DNA of 64,000 nucleotides from Catellatospora sp. IY07-71 (lineage in GTDB: Bacteria > Actinomycetota > Actinomycetes > Mycobacteriales > Micromonosporaceae): positions 7,561,001 to 7,625,000 of the forward strand of contig NZ_AP023360.1 of assembly GCF_018326265.1 (NCBI RefSeq). Reading direction: 5' to 3'. The notes under the pieces are model-generated. The model made no database searches and was not told where the DNA came from. It saw only the letters and a list, made by a program, of their open reading frames with translations. Below, one piece after another: positions 16,860 through 25,252 of the stretch (positions are counted from its first letter, which is position 1; the number at the start of each line of letters is the position of its first letter). Both the position numbers and the translations under genes were made by a program.

Positions 16860-17576
16860 ATGACGGTCCAGATCTACGACATCATGGCCTGCAACGTGTA
16901 CTGGGACTTCGACGACTCCCTCGGCCTGCCCCGGGAGCAGCACAAGTTCCTGGTCTCGTTCCACCCGTCCGAGACGCCCGTGCCCGATCTGGTGGACCGG
17001 ATCGTCGCACGCGGGCCGGGCGGCTACGAGGCCGCGTTCACCAACCAGATGTTCACCAACGCCAACCGCGACGGCTGGATCTACGACCCGTCGCTGAACT
17101 ACCACTGGTACATGCTCAACGTGCCGACCGGCTTCCTGCCCGAGGGCACGTACACCATCGAGGTGGTCACCAAGGACGGGCAGGTGCTCAGCCGCTCGCG
17201 GGAGCAGCGCGACGCGCCGTCGCGCGCCATCGTGGACAGCTACCTGGCCGACCGCGAGCGCTTGGCGTACACCCTGACCAGCTGGACCACCCTCGCGGAG
17301 CTGGGCGGACCGGACGCGTACTACGTGTACCGGCTGGCGAAGGCGCGCTCGCTGCGCGAGTTCGACACGCAGCGGCTGCTGTGGTGGGACAACATCTACA
17401 TCCGGCGTGCCCGCGGCGTCGAGCCGCAGGCGGGGCTGAACAAGGGCGCGGTGGACCTGCCGATCGAGCTGACGCCGGGTGAGAGCTACGGCGTGTTCGT
17501 CGAGATCACCGACGGAAACGTGCAGAGCGAGGCCAACATCTGCGTCTTTCAACCGCATAGGTTCCTGGTCGCGTGA
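16860..17576 (+). CDS. Hypothetical protein, 238 residues
   Basis: I do not recognise this family. The protein is soluble, with no signal peptide or membrane helix, rich in Tyr/Trp (NVYWDFDDS, WIYDPSLNYHWYMLNVPTGF, LLWWDNIYIRRARG). Alternation of hydrophobic and polar residues in EGTYTIEVVTKDGQVL and LPIELTPGESYGVFVEITDGNV suggests beta-sandwich segments. ATG 16860 (MTVQIYDIMACNVYW) is the natural start; no clear ribosome site precedes it, which may mean a leaderless transcript. The WGR gene follows after 63 nt and may be co-transcribed. Confidence 0.65.
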   Translation: MTVQIYDIMACNVYWDFDDSLGLPREQHKFLVSFHPSETPVPDLVDRIVARGPGGYEAAFTNQMFTNANRDGWIYDPSLNYHWYMLNVPTGFLPEGTYTIEVVTKDGQVLSRSREQRDAPSRAIVDSYLADRERLAYTLTSWTTLAELGGPDAYYVYRLAKARSLREFDTQRLLWWDNIYIRRARGVEPQAGLNKGAVDLPIELTPGESYGVFVEITDGNVQSEANICVFQPHRFLVA

Positions 17577-17639
17577 GTGTCGGGGGCGGTGACTAACGTG
17601 TCGTCGTCCCCTCCACCGCGAGAGCGAGGCCCTTCCCCC

Positions 17640-19061
17640 ATGGCCGTTGAGACCACCTACCTCGAACTGTCCGAAGCCGACGGCGGCGCGCACAAGTTCT
17701 ACGAGGTCATCGTCGACGACACCGAGATGACCATCCGGTACGGGCGCATCGGCGACGCCGGTGCCACGACGAAGACCACGTTCGCCGACCACGACAAGGC
17801 GCGCGCCGCAGCGGCGAAGAAGATCGGCGAGAAGGTGCGCAAGGGGTACGCGCCCGCCGTCCAGGGCCAGCGCCAGAAGCGCGCGGTGTCGCGGCGGGCC
17901 ATCGTCAGCACCCGGTCCACCGCGAAGACCGCACCGGTGCTGTGGCGCTACCGCTCGGGCACGTCCGCGTTCGGCATCTTCGTCGACAGCAAGGTGTGCA
18001 TGGTCGGCAACGAGGCCGGCGTCATCACCACGCTGTCGCACAACGCCGAGGTGCAGCAGCAGTTCAAGCTGCCCGACGGGGTCAAGTGCATCGTCGCCGA
18101 CGACGCGTGGCTCTACGCCGGCTGCGACGACGGCAACGTGTACGACCTGTCCGGCAAGGTGCCCCGCCTGGCCTACCGGATCGCGCCCGACATCGACATC
18201 TACTGGCTGGACATCCACGACGGCATCCTCGGCGTGTCCGACGCGGGCGGGGGCGTCGCCGCGATCGACCACGAGGACGAGTTCCTGTGGCGGCGCAAGA
18301 GCGCGGGCTCGTCCGGCTGGATGGTGCGCTGCGACGCCGACGCCGTGCACCACGGCCACTCCGGCGGCGTGACCAGCTACGACTGGCGCACCGGCGAGCA
18401 GCGCTGGCACCAGAAGACCGGCGCGGTGCTGTTCGGCTGGCAGGAGAGCACCACGCTGTACGCGGGCACCGCGACCCGCGAGGTCGTCGAGTTCGGCAAG
18501 GACGGCTCGGCCCGGCGCGTCTACCGCGCCGACGCGGCCGTGTTCTCGTGCGCGACCAGCCCCGACGGGCAGTACGTGTTCGCCGGTGACAACAGCTCCT
18601 CGGTGTACTGCTTCGACAGCTCCGGCAACCGGCTGTGGAAGCTCGGCACCGGCTGCGGCTCGGCGTACTCGATGCAGTACCACGACGAGCGCCTCTACAT
18701 CGTGACCACGGACGGCTCGCTGGCGTGCATCGACGCCACCGAGTCCGCGATCCGCGCCGCCGAGCAGGGCACCGTGCCCGAGGTCGTCGACGTCAAGGCT
18801 CCGCGCATGGAGGCCGTGGCCGCGTCCACCACCGTCGAGATCGTCACCGCCGACGCGGGCGACGGCATCGTCCTGGAGTGCTACGAGGACGGCGGCCGCC
18901 TGCGCGTACGGGTCGTCTCCGACGGCTACCAGCGCTCCTGGCAGGTCCAGTTCCCGAAGAACATCCGCGAGTCCGGCGCCCGCTACGTCGTCTCCGAGGT
19001 CCGCGAGTCCGCCCGCGGCGGCTTCTACCGCGCCTTCGGCGAAATCCGCCGCCTCGCCTGA
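17640..19061 (+). CDS. WGR domain fused to PQQ-like beta-propeller
   Basis: 473-residue protein. Residues about 1-85 form a WGR-type domain (FYEVIVDDTEMTIRYGRIGD, with YGR in place of WGR), a nucleic-acid or PARP-associated module. After a basic linker (QRQKRAVSRR) the rest is a repeated beta-propeller of the quinoprotein/PQQ-repeat type, with recurring strands such as WLYAGCDDGNVYDLSG, YVFAGDNSSSVYCFDSSG and LYIVTTDGSLACIDA. No signal peptide is seen, so this propeller is cytoplasmic. ATG 17640 (MAVETTYLELS) is preferred over GTG 17577. A GAAGG palindrome directly follows the stop. Confidence 0.82.
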   Translation: MAVETTYLELSEADGGAHKFYEVIVDDTEMTIRYGRIGDAGATTKTTFADHDKARAAAAKKIGEKVRKGYAPAVQGQRQKRAVSRRAIVSTRSTAKTAPVLWRYRSGTSAFGIFVDSKVCMVGNEAGVITTLSHNAEVQQQFKLPDGVKCIVADDAWLYAGCDDGNVYDLSGKVPRLAYRIAPDIDIYWLDIHDGILGVSDAGGGVAAIDHEDEFLWRRKSAGSSGWMVRCDADAVHHGHSGGVTSYDWRTGEQRWHQKTGAVLFGWQESTTLYAGTATREVVEFGKDGSARRVYRADAAVFSCATSPDGQYVFAGDNSSSVYCFDSSGNRLWKLGTGCGSAYSMQYHDERLYIVTTDGSLACIDATESAIRAAEQGTVPEVVDVKAPRMEAVAASTTVEIVTADAGDGIVLECYEDGGRLRVRVVSDGYQRSWQVQFPKNIRESGARYVVSEVRESARGGFYRAFGEIRRLA

Positions 19062-19115
19062 AAGGAAGGGCACCTTCTTAACGCTTTGTGTATAGGAAGG
19101 TGCCCTTCTTAACGC
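19061..19115. repeat. GAAGG-type nested palindrome, copy b
   Basis: Arms at 19065-19077 and 19096-19108, spacer again 18 nt, abutting the stop codon of the WGR gene. The outer sequence AAAGGAAGG and TTCTTAACGC matches copy a at 8523. Confidence 0.85.
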
Positions 19116-19190
19116 GGTCCTGGTCACGGGCACATCGGATCTCCACGGTTCCACCACCTCCGGCGCGGTCCCGCTGCCTACGCTCGCGGG

Positions 19191-19592
19191 ATGCCGTACC
19201 CGAAGCGCACCGTCCGCCTGCTCGCCCTGATGTGGGCGGCGGTGTTCCTCGCCGTCGCGCTCGCGCTGCGGGCGGCGTTCGACGGTCCGGTGGAGCAGCA
19301 TTCCGGCACGGCCCTGTACGCGTCGCTGGTGTACGCGGGCGCGTACCTGCTGCGGCCCCGGCTGAGCCCCCTGGCCGCGGGTGCGGGCGCGGTGGCGTTC
19401 TGCTGGGCGGTGGAGTGCGCGCAGCTCACCGGAGTGCCGGCGTACCTGTCGGCGCACAGCCTGCTCGCCCGCCTCGCGCTCGGCGTCCGCTTCGACCCGC
19501 TCGACCTCGCCTGGTATCCGGCGGGCGTCCTCCCGCTGGTCGCGGCGCACCTGCTGCTACGCGGACGGGCGAGCGGCACCGCCGCGGCATGA
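19191..19592 (+). CDS. Small membrane protein, DUF2809-like
   Basis: 133-residue membrane protein with four hydrophobic segments and the tell-tale centre AFCWAVECAQLTGVPAYLS, which resembles the DUF2809 family (conserved E-x-x-Q in helix 3). Function unknown in the family. ATG 19191 is the only good start. Sits alone between the WGR gene and the small protein at 19628. Confidence 0.7.
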   Translation: MPYPKRTVRLLALMWAAVFLAVALALRAAFDGPVEQHSGTALYASLVYAGAYLLRPRLSPLAAGAGAVAFCWAVECAQLTGVPAYLSAHSLLARLALGVRFDPLDLAWYPAGVLPLVAAHLLLRGRASGTAAA

Positions 19593-19627
19593 CATACGCT
19601 TCCCGCTCGACCAGAAGGGACCCGGGC

Positions 19628-19933
19628 ATGGACGAGCGTAAGCGGCAAGCCGCGATCCGCCAGGTCGGGCGGCTCAGAGCGGGCGAGGGCCTCTCCGAGG
19701 AGCAGCTCGACATGCGGCTCGAGCTGCTGGAACGGTCGTTCTACGTGCCGTCCGGCACGCTGACCGACCTGATGTTCTGCACCGACCTCAGTGACGAGGA
19801 GGTCGTGGACCGGGCGCTGGCGTACCAGCCGATCGCACTGCCCGGCCGGGTCGAGACCGCGCCGGAGGACGACCGTGCCGGTGGCGGAACACCCTCCGCC
19901 ACCGGCACGTGTCCGGAGGTCAGACCCGGGTGA
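19628..19933 (+). CDS. Small helical protein, hypothetical
   Basis: 101 residues, no signal peptide. The first 70 are strongly helical and charged (RKRQAAIRQVGRLRAGEGLS, then EQLDMRLELLERSFYVPS) and look like a short helical-bundle or SHOCT-like domain; I cannot assign it. ATG 19628 has AGAAGGGA 6 nt upstream. The last 20 residues are encoded by the terminator hairpin at 19875-19908, and the gene overlaps the convergent amidase gene by 14 nt. Confidence 0.62.
   Translation: MDERKRQAAIRQVGRLRAGEGLSEEQLDMRLELLERSFYVPSGTLTDLMFCTDLSDEEVVDRALAYQPIALPGRVETAPEDDRAGGGTPSATGTCPEVRPG
19875..19908. terminator. Bidirectional terminator within a coding end
   Basis: Perfect 14-bp stem GTGCCGGTGGCGGA with its complement around a 6-nt loop. 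It serves the convergent amidase gene and lies inside the last codons of the small gene at 19628. Confidence 0.65.
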
Positions 19934-20882
19934 TGCGGACCGCGTCCGCGATGACGAGGCCGGTGCCGTTGGTCCACCGGCTGACGCCTACCTTGTTGGC
20001 GTCGCCCGCGGTCAGGTTGAAGGTGCCCAGCACCCGCCACTGCCCGCCGGTGGCCCGCTGGTCCACGTTCACCGTCTGGTTGCCGCTGCTGGTGACGATG
20101 ACGTACGGCGCGGAGCTGCAGTACCCGGGATCCGCCGGCCACCACGCCTCGACGCGGTAGCTGCCCGTCTCCGGGATGGCGAACTTGTACCAGGCGGCGT
20201 CGCTGGCCGGGGTCGGGTTGGCGAACCGGTAGTTCTCCCCGAACCGCTGCCCCGAGTACGCCGACGTGCCCCAGTTGGTGCTCGCGGCGAACCGCCCGGC
20301 CGTGGTGTTGTCCACGGTGGACGTCCAGCCCGGCGTCGGGTTCATGAGCCGCGCGACGTCGGCCCGCATCACGTTCAGGTCGATGAAGGACGGGTCGATC
20401 TTGCCGGTGGTGCTGGTCTCGCGGTGCCCGCGGGCGTAGCTGGAGTCGCGGCCGAGCTGCCGCAGCACCGCGGCGGTCGCCTTGAGCGAGGCGTTGTACT
20501 GCGCCGCGGTCATCTCCTGGTTGACGCCGTTGTAGTCGATCTCCCAGCCGATCAGCATGGTGTTGCCGTCACCGGCCGGGATGGGGCCGCTCGCGCGGGC
20601 GGTGCCCGCATGGTTGCACCGGCCGGCCGAGATGACGTGGAAGACGCCGTGGTAGTCCACCAGCGCCTGGCACAGGGGACCGGCCAGGTCGGACCGGCCG
20701 TTGATGCACACGTTGAGCGCGGGGTGCGGGTTGCTGGCGCTGGAGGTGGCCGCGGTGTGGTGCCAGAGCACGCCGATCGGGCTGAAGGAGCCCGGACGGT
20801 AGCGGTTGCGCCAGTCGCCGTGCTCGACGACGGAGACGCCGGCCGCCCGGAGCACGTCGGCCAGCCAGGGGATGTTCGCCAT
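19920..20882 (-). CDS. N-acetylmuramoyl-L-alanine amidase, lacks own signal
   Basis: 320-residue cell-wall hydrolase. Residues 1-170 form an amidase_2/PGRP fold with the zinc-ligand segment GVLWHHTAA (His 41/42), LVDYHGVFHVISAGRCNHAG and ARGHRETS. Residues about 190-320 form a golvesin/Xly-type beta-sandwich (WYKFAIPETGSYRVEAWWPAD, then RVLGTFNLTAGDANKVGVSR) expected to bind wall or polysaccharide. This frame has no signal peptide. ATG 20882 has GGAGGCGTG but overlaps, as TGATG, the stop of a 50-codon frame coding a signal peptide. Either the two are translationally coupled or a 1-nt frameshift has split one gene. Confidence 0.85.
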   Translation of the reverse strand: MANIPWLADVLRAAGVSVVEHGDWRNRYRPGSFSPIGVLWHHTAATSSASNPHPALNVCINGRSDLAGPLCQALVDYHGVFHVISAGRCNHAGTARASGPIPAGDGNTMLIGWEIDYNGVNQEMTAAQYNASLKATAAVLRQLGRDSSYARGHRETSTTGKIDPSFIDLNVMRADVARLMNPTPGWTSTVDNTTAGRFAASTNWGTSAYSGQRFGENYRFANPTPASDAAWYKFAIPETGSYRVEAWWPADPGYCSSAPYVIVTSSGNQTVNVDQRATGGQWRVLGTFNLTAGDANKVGVSRWTNGTGLVIADAVRITRV

Positions 20883-21034
20883 CACGCCTCCTGGATGACG
20901 TCGGCCGCGCACTCGGGCTCGGCGGCGGTCGCGGCGTGGGCGGGGCGGGCCACCAGGGCGACGGCGGCGGCCACCAGAGCCGGTACACCGAGCAGCCTTC
21001 GGCGACGGGCCTTGATCGAGCGGATTTTGGACAC
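20882..21034 (-). CDS. Signal-peptide ORF in front of amidase
   Basis: 50-codon reading frame starting at GTG 21034 with the ribosome site AGGGAG 5 nt upstream. It encodes a textbook export signal: basic MSKIRSIKARRRR, hydrophobic LLGVPALVAAAVALVA, cleavage site AHA, then ATAAEPECAADVIQEA. It ends TGA overlapping the amidase ATG. In relatives the segment after cleavage would continue directly into NIPWLADVLRAAG, so this is probably the true N-terminus of the amidase, separated by a single-base shift. Confidence 0.7.
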   Translation of the reverse strand: MSKIRSIKARRRRLLGVPALVAAAVALVARPAHAATAAEPECAADVIQEA

Positions 21035-21359
21035 GGGACTCCCTGGGGGTGCGGAGGGACACGCTCGCGCACGCCCGGACCTGCGCGTATGTCGCCGATC
21101 GGGGCGCGTGACGGCACCCTATATCGGCACACGCGTCTATGTCGATAGCTTGCGGCATGCCAGATACTTGCGAAGATTTCCTTCACAATCGGCCGTCCGG
21201 ACCCCACTCCGCCATATGGACGGAGGATGCCTGGTCACGGTACGGGACAGCCCGCCGCGACGGCAGGGTGGCGGCATCGACGTCATCGCAGCGGGACCGG
21301 CAGTCGCATGGCGCACCGGACGGCGGGGCGCATCGAGGCAGCCACCACAGCCGGAAGGT
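21035..21359. other. Intergenic stretch upstream of amidase
   Basis: 325 nt without a credible gene; an 84-codon plus-strand frame here runs into the repeat and is rejected. It holds the promoter proposed at 21118-21145 on the minus strand. The only other symmetry noted is a short dyad TATCG / CGATA around 21122-21146, which overlaps that promoter. Confidence 0.5.
21118..21145 (-). promoter_or_regulatory. Promoter of the amidase transcript
   Basis: Read on the minus strand: TCGACA (21145-21140), a 16-nt spacer, then TATAGG (21123-21118), about 80 nt before the GTG at 21034. It is a good match to the housekeeping consensus in an otherwise GC-rich region. Confidence 0.4.
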
Positions 21360-21360
21360 T

Positions 21361-21409
21361 AGGAAGGGCACCTTCTACGTCGGAAAACGATAAGAAGGTG
21401 CCCTTCCTT
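21361..21409. repeat. GAAGG-type nested palindrome, copy c
   Basis: Arms 21363-21375 and 21394-21406, spacer 18 nt. In this copy the AAAGGAAGG side faces the minus-strand membrane-protein stop at 21410, so orientation follows the upstream gene. Confidence 0.85.
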
Positions 21410-22288
21410 TCAGGCGCCCTTGCGGAGGCGGTCGGTGATGCGGCGGCCGGTCTCGGGGGTGACGGTGCGGTCGGCGGCTTCGCCGAGAGCGGTGGCGAGG
21501 TCGCCGAGGTGCAGGTCCACGGTGGACTCGACGAGTTCGGCGAGGCGGGCGGCGGCACGGCGGGCGCCGGCCCAGGCCACGAGCAGTGCGACGGCGCCGG
21601 CGAGGGCGGCGGGCCACCAGAGGATGCCGAGGGCCAGGTAGAGCAGGCCCCAGCCGGCCAGCACGGCGGACGAGTCCAGCTCCGCGCGGGCGTTGCGGAC
21701 CTCGTGGCGGGCGTCGGCGGCGAGCAGCAGCCACAGCCGGGGCCAGGCCGCGCCGAGGTCGACGCCGTACTCGGCGCGCACGCGGGTGGCCACGGCGGCG
21801 AGCTGGTCGCCGAGCCAGGTGGGCCGCTGCGGCTCGGCGAGCGCGATGGCGTTGCGGCGGCGGCCGAGCCGCTCGGCGGCGGCGGCATCCGCCCCACCGC
21901 TGATCGCCTGCTCGAACCGCGCCTGCAGCGCGTTCCACCGGCGGCGGCGACGCTCGGTGGCCAGCCGGGCCGCGCCGGGCAGCGGCCAGCGGCCCTCCCA
22001 CCCGGCCAGGATCGGCACGGAGAGCAGGTGCGCGAGCACCCCGGCGGCCAGCGCCGCGAGCAGCACCAGGGCGATCGCCAATGCGACGCCGGACGGGGTG
22101 GCGGCGAGCTCGTCCAGCGGGTTGGCGTCCAGACCGCGCGCCAGGCCGCCGATGTCGTCCCAGTCCCGCTGGCCGAGCACGGCCGCCACCACGGCCAGCC
22201 CGGTGAACAGCAGGCCGGGCAGCGCGAGCGCGGTGACCCAGCGCTCCCCCGCGCGGGCGCCGAGCAGGTTGAGCAGGCTGTCGGTCAT
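21410..22288 (-). CDS. Membrane protein of the CHAT operon
   Basis: 292-residue protein with two N-terminal membrane helices (WVTALALPGLLFTGLAVVAA and VALAIALVLLAALAAGVLAH), a charged helical cytoplasmic middle with RxxR runs (TERRRRRWNALQARFEQAI), and two C-terminal helices (LAGWGLLYLALGILWWP and ALLVAWAGARRAAA). Family not recognised. ATG 22288 has GGAAGG at good spacing; GTG 22297 overlapping the upstream stop is the alternative. Last gene of the TPR-CHAT operon and a candidate membrane-acting output of it, by context only. Confidence 0.8.
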   Translation of the reverse strand: MTDSLLNLLGARAGERWVTALALPGLLFTGLAVVAAVLGQRDWDDIGGLARGLDANPLDELAATPSGVALAIALVLLAALAAGVLAHLLSVPILAGWEGRWPLPGAARLATERRRRRWNALQARFEQAISGGADAAAAERLGRRRNAIALAEPQRPTWLGDQLAAVATRVRAEYGVDLGAAWPRLWLLLAADARHEVRNARAELDSSAVLAGWGLLYLALGILWWPAALAGAVALLVAWAGARRAAARLAELVESTVDLHLGDLATALGEAADRTVTPETGRRITDRLRKGA

Positions 22289-22293
22289 CCGGG

Positions 22294-22671
22294 TCACCCT
22301 TCCGGCGGCAGGTCGGCGTCGAAGATCGCGCAGTGCGGGCGGGCCGCGCCGGGGCGGCGTGGCTCGCGGCGCTCGCAGGCCGCGCTCGGGCAGCGGAACA
22401 GGGTGGTGCCCGCCGTGCCCTGGCCGACGCCGGGCAGCGCGCCGTCGCCGCCGGGGGTGAACGGCCAGCCCCGCTCACCGAGCACGAGCGGGATGCCGAG
22501 GCCGCGCAGGAGGTGCACCGCGTCGGCGAGCCAGGCCGCGTCGGTCCGGCCGGCGCGCACGGCGTCGGTGAGCGCGCGTAACGGCGCCGGGTCGCCCGCG
22601 GTGCGGGTGGTCAGAAAGCCGAGGTCGCGGCAGATCGTGGCGATCATACGGGGCACGTCCTGGTCGGTCAC
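22294..22671 (-). CDS. Small protein with C-terminal cysteine motif
   Basis: 125 residues. The N-terminal half is a helical domain (VPRMIATICRDLGF, then LADAVHLLRGLGIPLVLGE). The C-terminal quarter carries RCPSAACERREP followed by PHCAIFD, spaced like a small zinc-ribbon seen at the ends of some actinobacterial conflict-system proteins; metal binding is inferred. It lies 4 nt after the CHAT stop and overlaps the membrane-protein gene, so the three are translated together. Confidence 0.72.
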   Translation of the reverse strand: MTDQDVPRMIATICRDLGFLTTRTAGDPAPLRALTDAVRAGRTDAAWLADAVHLLRGLGIPLVLGERGWPFTPGGDGALPGVGQGTAGTTLFRCPSAACERREPRRPGAARPHCAIFDADLPPEG

Positions 22672-22675
22672 CGTG

Positions 22676-25252
22676 TCATCGTCCTACATGGACGTGGCCC
22701 GCCCATAGGGCCGCGGCGGCCGGATATCGGTCCCGCAGCCGCCGTATGGCACCGTGCAGCGCGGTCGCGGCGTCCAGCGGCCGGTGCGCGGCCGCGTCGG
22801 CGGCGAGCCGCTCGTGCACGTACGCGGTGACGTCGGCGGCCACGTCGTCGGCGACCCGCCACAGCGTGCCGACGACCTGGCCGTATCCGGCGAGGTGGAA
22901 GGCACCGGTCAGGTGCACCGCCTCGTCGGGCACGGTCCGGGCGGGGTGGCCGGTCGCGCACGCGGACAGGTAGGCCAGCTCGGCGTGCGGCAGGTGGGCG
23001 CGGGACAGCTCCCGCACGGTCAGCGGGCGCCGCTCGTGGTCGTGCAGCAGCAGGCGGCTGAGGCCCGGCTGATCGGCGCGTCCGGCGGCATGGCAGGCGA
23101 AGTGCGCCCAGCGCCGCCGGGTCAGCTCGGCCAGCACCTGCGCGCCGGTCGCCGCCGGGCCGATCAGCAGGTGCGCGCCCGGGTGCAGCGCGGCCACGGT
23201 CTCGGCCTCACGCACGGCGTGCGGCAGCGGCGGCGCCGCGGGCGTGTGCGGCATCGCCACGACCAGCGGCCCGTCCACGGCGCCCGGTGGCACCGCCCGG
23301 TCGCGGTGGTGGCACAGGCTGCGCAGGGTCGGCGTGTACGACGACACGACCGCGTCGAGCGCGCTCCACCCGTCCTCGGCCGCGTGCAGGGGCAGGAACG
23401 CCAGCGGCCCGCACGGCATCCACCACATCCGGCCCGGGGTGCCGCGCGGCCCGGTGACCCCGAGCGCGGCCAGCACCGGGCCGGTGACCGTGCGCCACAG
23501 CCAGCCCAGGAGCTCGCGTACGGTCTCCCCCGCCGCGGCGACCTCGGCCAGCGAGCCGGTGGCCGTGACCGCGGCGAGGAAGCGGCGGGCCGCCTCCTCC
23601 GCGCCGTCCAGGGTCAGCCCGGGCAGGGGCAGCACCTCGACGCGGCCGTCGCGGACGAGCAGCGCGTCGCAGCGCAGGCCGCTGACGTTCACCACCGCGA
23701 CGGGCCCGTCCCGCCCGGCCGCCAGCAGTTCGGGCAGCGACGGCGGGGCGAGGAAGCCCTCGTGCCCGGGGACGGTGCGGATCCGGTCGATCAGCGCCGA
23801 CCAGCGCCGCGCCAGGTGAGCGCGTTCCTCGGCGGCGGCGACGCCCGCCGCGACCCCCTCGGCGGGTGCGGGTTCCGCCCGGGTCAGGCCGCGCAGCTCG
23901 GTGAACTCGGCCGCGAGCGCGGGGTGCCGGGCGGCCAGCTCGGTGACGTCGGCCCAGGTGTCGAGGGTCTGCGAGAGCAGCACGCCGCGCCCCTGCTCCA
24001 GCAGCCGCAGCGCCAGGCCCGGGTCACCGGCGGTGAGGGCGCACGCGGCGGCGTCCGCCGCCAGGTGGCGGTGCTCGCCGAGCAGCCGTTCGGCGTCCAC
24101 GGCGGCCTGCGCCCGGCCCGCCGTCTGCGGCAGCAGCGCGACCGCCAGCCCGAACGCCCGCACGGCCTCGGCGAGGCGGCCGGAACCGAGGAACGCCAGC
24201 AGCGACCAGTGGCGTGCCGCGACGGCCCGCACCCCGGGCGGCAGTTCGAGGTTCTGTGCGGTGTCGCGGAACAGCTCACGGGCCACGGTGGGCTCCTGGC
24301 CGGACCGGTCGGCGTGGGCGTACTCGGCGCGGCCGAGCAGCAGCCGGGCCCAGCCCGCGTTCGGGTGGGCCGCCGGCGTGGCCCGGACCGCGCTGCGGGC
24401 GGCCCGGCGGAACCGGTTGAGCAGGGCGGGGTCGGGATCGGCCGCGTACGCCGCACGCAGGATGCCCGCGTACACGGTGTGCCGCTCGGGCTCGTTGGGG
24501 TGCCCGCCGGGGGTCGCCGCGAGCGCGGCGCGGGCGGCGGCGGCCGCCTCGGCGAGCATCTCCGGCTGCCCGGCGTGCGCGGCGCCGGCCAGGGCAAGAG
24601 CGAGGTTCGACTGCATCCGCGCGTACAGCGGGTGCCCCGTGGGCAGCGCCCCGGCTGCCGTACGGGCCAGCGCCACGGCCTGGTCGAGGGCCTCCGGCTC
24701 GCCGGTGACCGCGTGCACCAGGCGCAGGCACTCGCCCAGGTTGCTGCGCGTGGCCACCCAGTGCTCGCGTCGCTCGGGCGTGTCCGGCCCGGCTGCCACG
24801 TCGTGCGCGGCCTGGAACGCCGCCCGCGCCTCGTGCAGCACCGCCGAGTCGCCGGTGGCGTGGTGGTATCCGAGCAGCACGCCGCCCAGGTTGAGCAGCC
24901 GGCCGCCGTACCGTTCGTCCGCCGCGGGCGTCCCCGCCACCACGGTGCGCAGCAGCTCGACGGCCTCGCGCAGGTCCTCCGGGCCGCCGCCCGCCTTCGC
25001 GCGCAGCGTCAGCGCGCCGGCCAGATTCGACATGGTCGGCAGTGCCGCGGACCCACCGAGCACGCCGGCGGCGAGCACCGCCCGGAACTCCGCGATGGTG
25101 TGCGCCAGGTCGGGCAGGCGCCCCGCCTCCTCGTAGCGGGTCCAGTACAGCGTCGCGCGGTCGTTGCGCAGGCCCCAGTGCTCCTCGGGCGTGCCCGCCG
25201 CGGCGAGCAGCCGGTCCAGCTCCGCGATCCGGTGGTCGAGCGGCTGGGTCAC
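22676..25252 (-). CDS. TPR-CHAT caspase-like protease
   Basis: 858-residue protein. Residues about 1-450 are tetratricopeptide-like helical repeats (ATLYWTRYEEAGRLPDL, SNLAGALTLRAKAGG, LLNLGGVLLGYHHATGD and others). The C-terminal 400 residues form a CHAT domain with catalytic His 721 in HFACHA, catalytic Cys 765 in YLSACATG, and the downstream AGYGQVVGTLWRVADD turn characteristic of the family. CHAT proteins are caspase/separase-fold cysteine proteases that in other bacteria act in immunity or regulated cell death. GTG 25252 is chosen because it overlaps the restored stop of the upstream TPR gene (GTGA). Target unknown. Confidence 0.88.
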   Translation of the reverse strand: MTQPLDHRIAELDRLLAAAGTPEEHWGLRNDRATLYWTRYEEAGRLPDLAHTIAEFRAVLAAGVLGGSAALPTMSNLAGALTLRAKAGGGPEDLREAVELLRTVVAGTPAADERYGGRLLNLGGVLLGYHHATGDSAVLHEARAAFQAAHDVAAGPDTPERREHWVATRSNLGECLRLVHAVTGEPEALDQAVALARTAAGALPTGHPLYARMQSNLALALAGAAHAGQPEMLAEAAAAARAALAATPGGHPNEPERHTVYAGILRAAYAADPDPALLNRFRRAARSAVRATPAAHPNAGWARLLLGRAEYAHADRSGQEPTVARELFRDTAQNLELPPGVRAVAARHWSLLAFLGSGRLAEAVRAFGLAVALLPQTAGRAQAAVDAERLLGEHRHLAADAAACALTAGDPGLALRLLEQGRGVLLSQTLDTWADVTELAARHPALAAEFTELRGLTRAEPAPAEGVAAGVAAAEERAHLARRWSALIDRIRTVPGHEGFLAPPSLPELLAAGRDGPVAVVNVSGLRCDALLVRDGRVEVLPLPGLTLDGAEEAARRFLAAVTATGSLAEVAAAGETVRELLGWLWRTVTGPVLAALGVTGPRGTPGRMWWMPCGPLAFLPLHAAEDGWSALDAVVSSYTPTLRSLCHHRDRAVPPGAVDGPLVVAMPHTPAAPPLPHAVREAETVAALHPGAHLLIGPAATGAQVLAELTRRRWAHFACHAAGRADQPGLSRLLLHDHERRPLTVRELSRAHLPHAELAYLSACATGHPARTVPDEAVHLTGAFHLAGYGQVVGTLWRVADDVAADVTAYVHERLAADAAAHRPLDAATALHGAIRRLRDRYPAAAALWAGHVHVGR

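Noticed and set aside
16797..19550. A 917-codon minus-strand frame opposite the WGR gene
   Set aside because: No recognisable domain, composition typical of an antisense shadow, and it spans several well-supported plus-strand genes.
21139..21393. An 84-codon plus-strand frame
   Set aside because: Biased, no ribosome site, runs into the GAAGG palindrome and lies over the amidase promoter.
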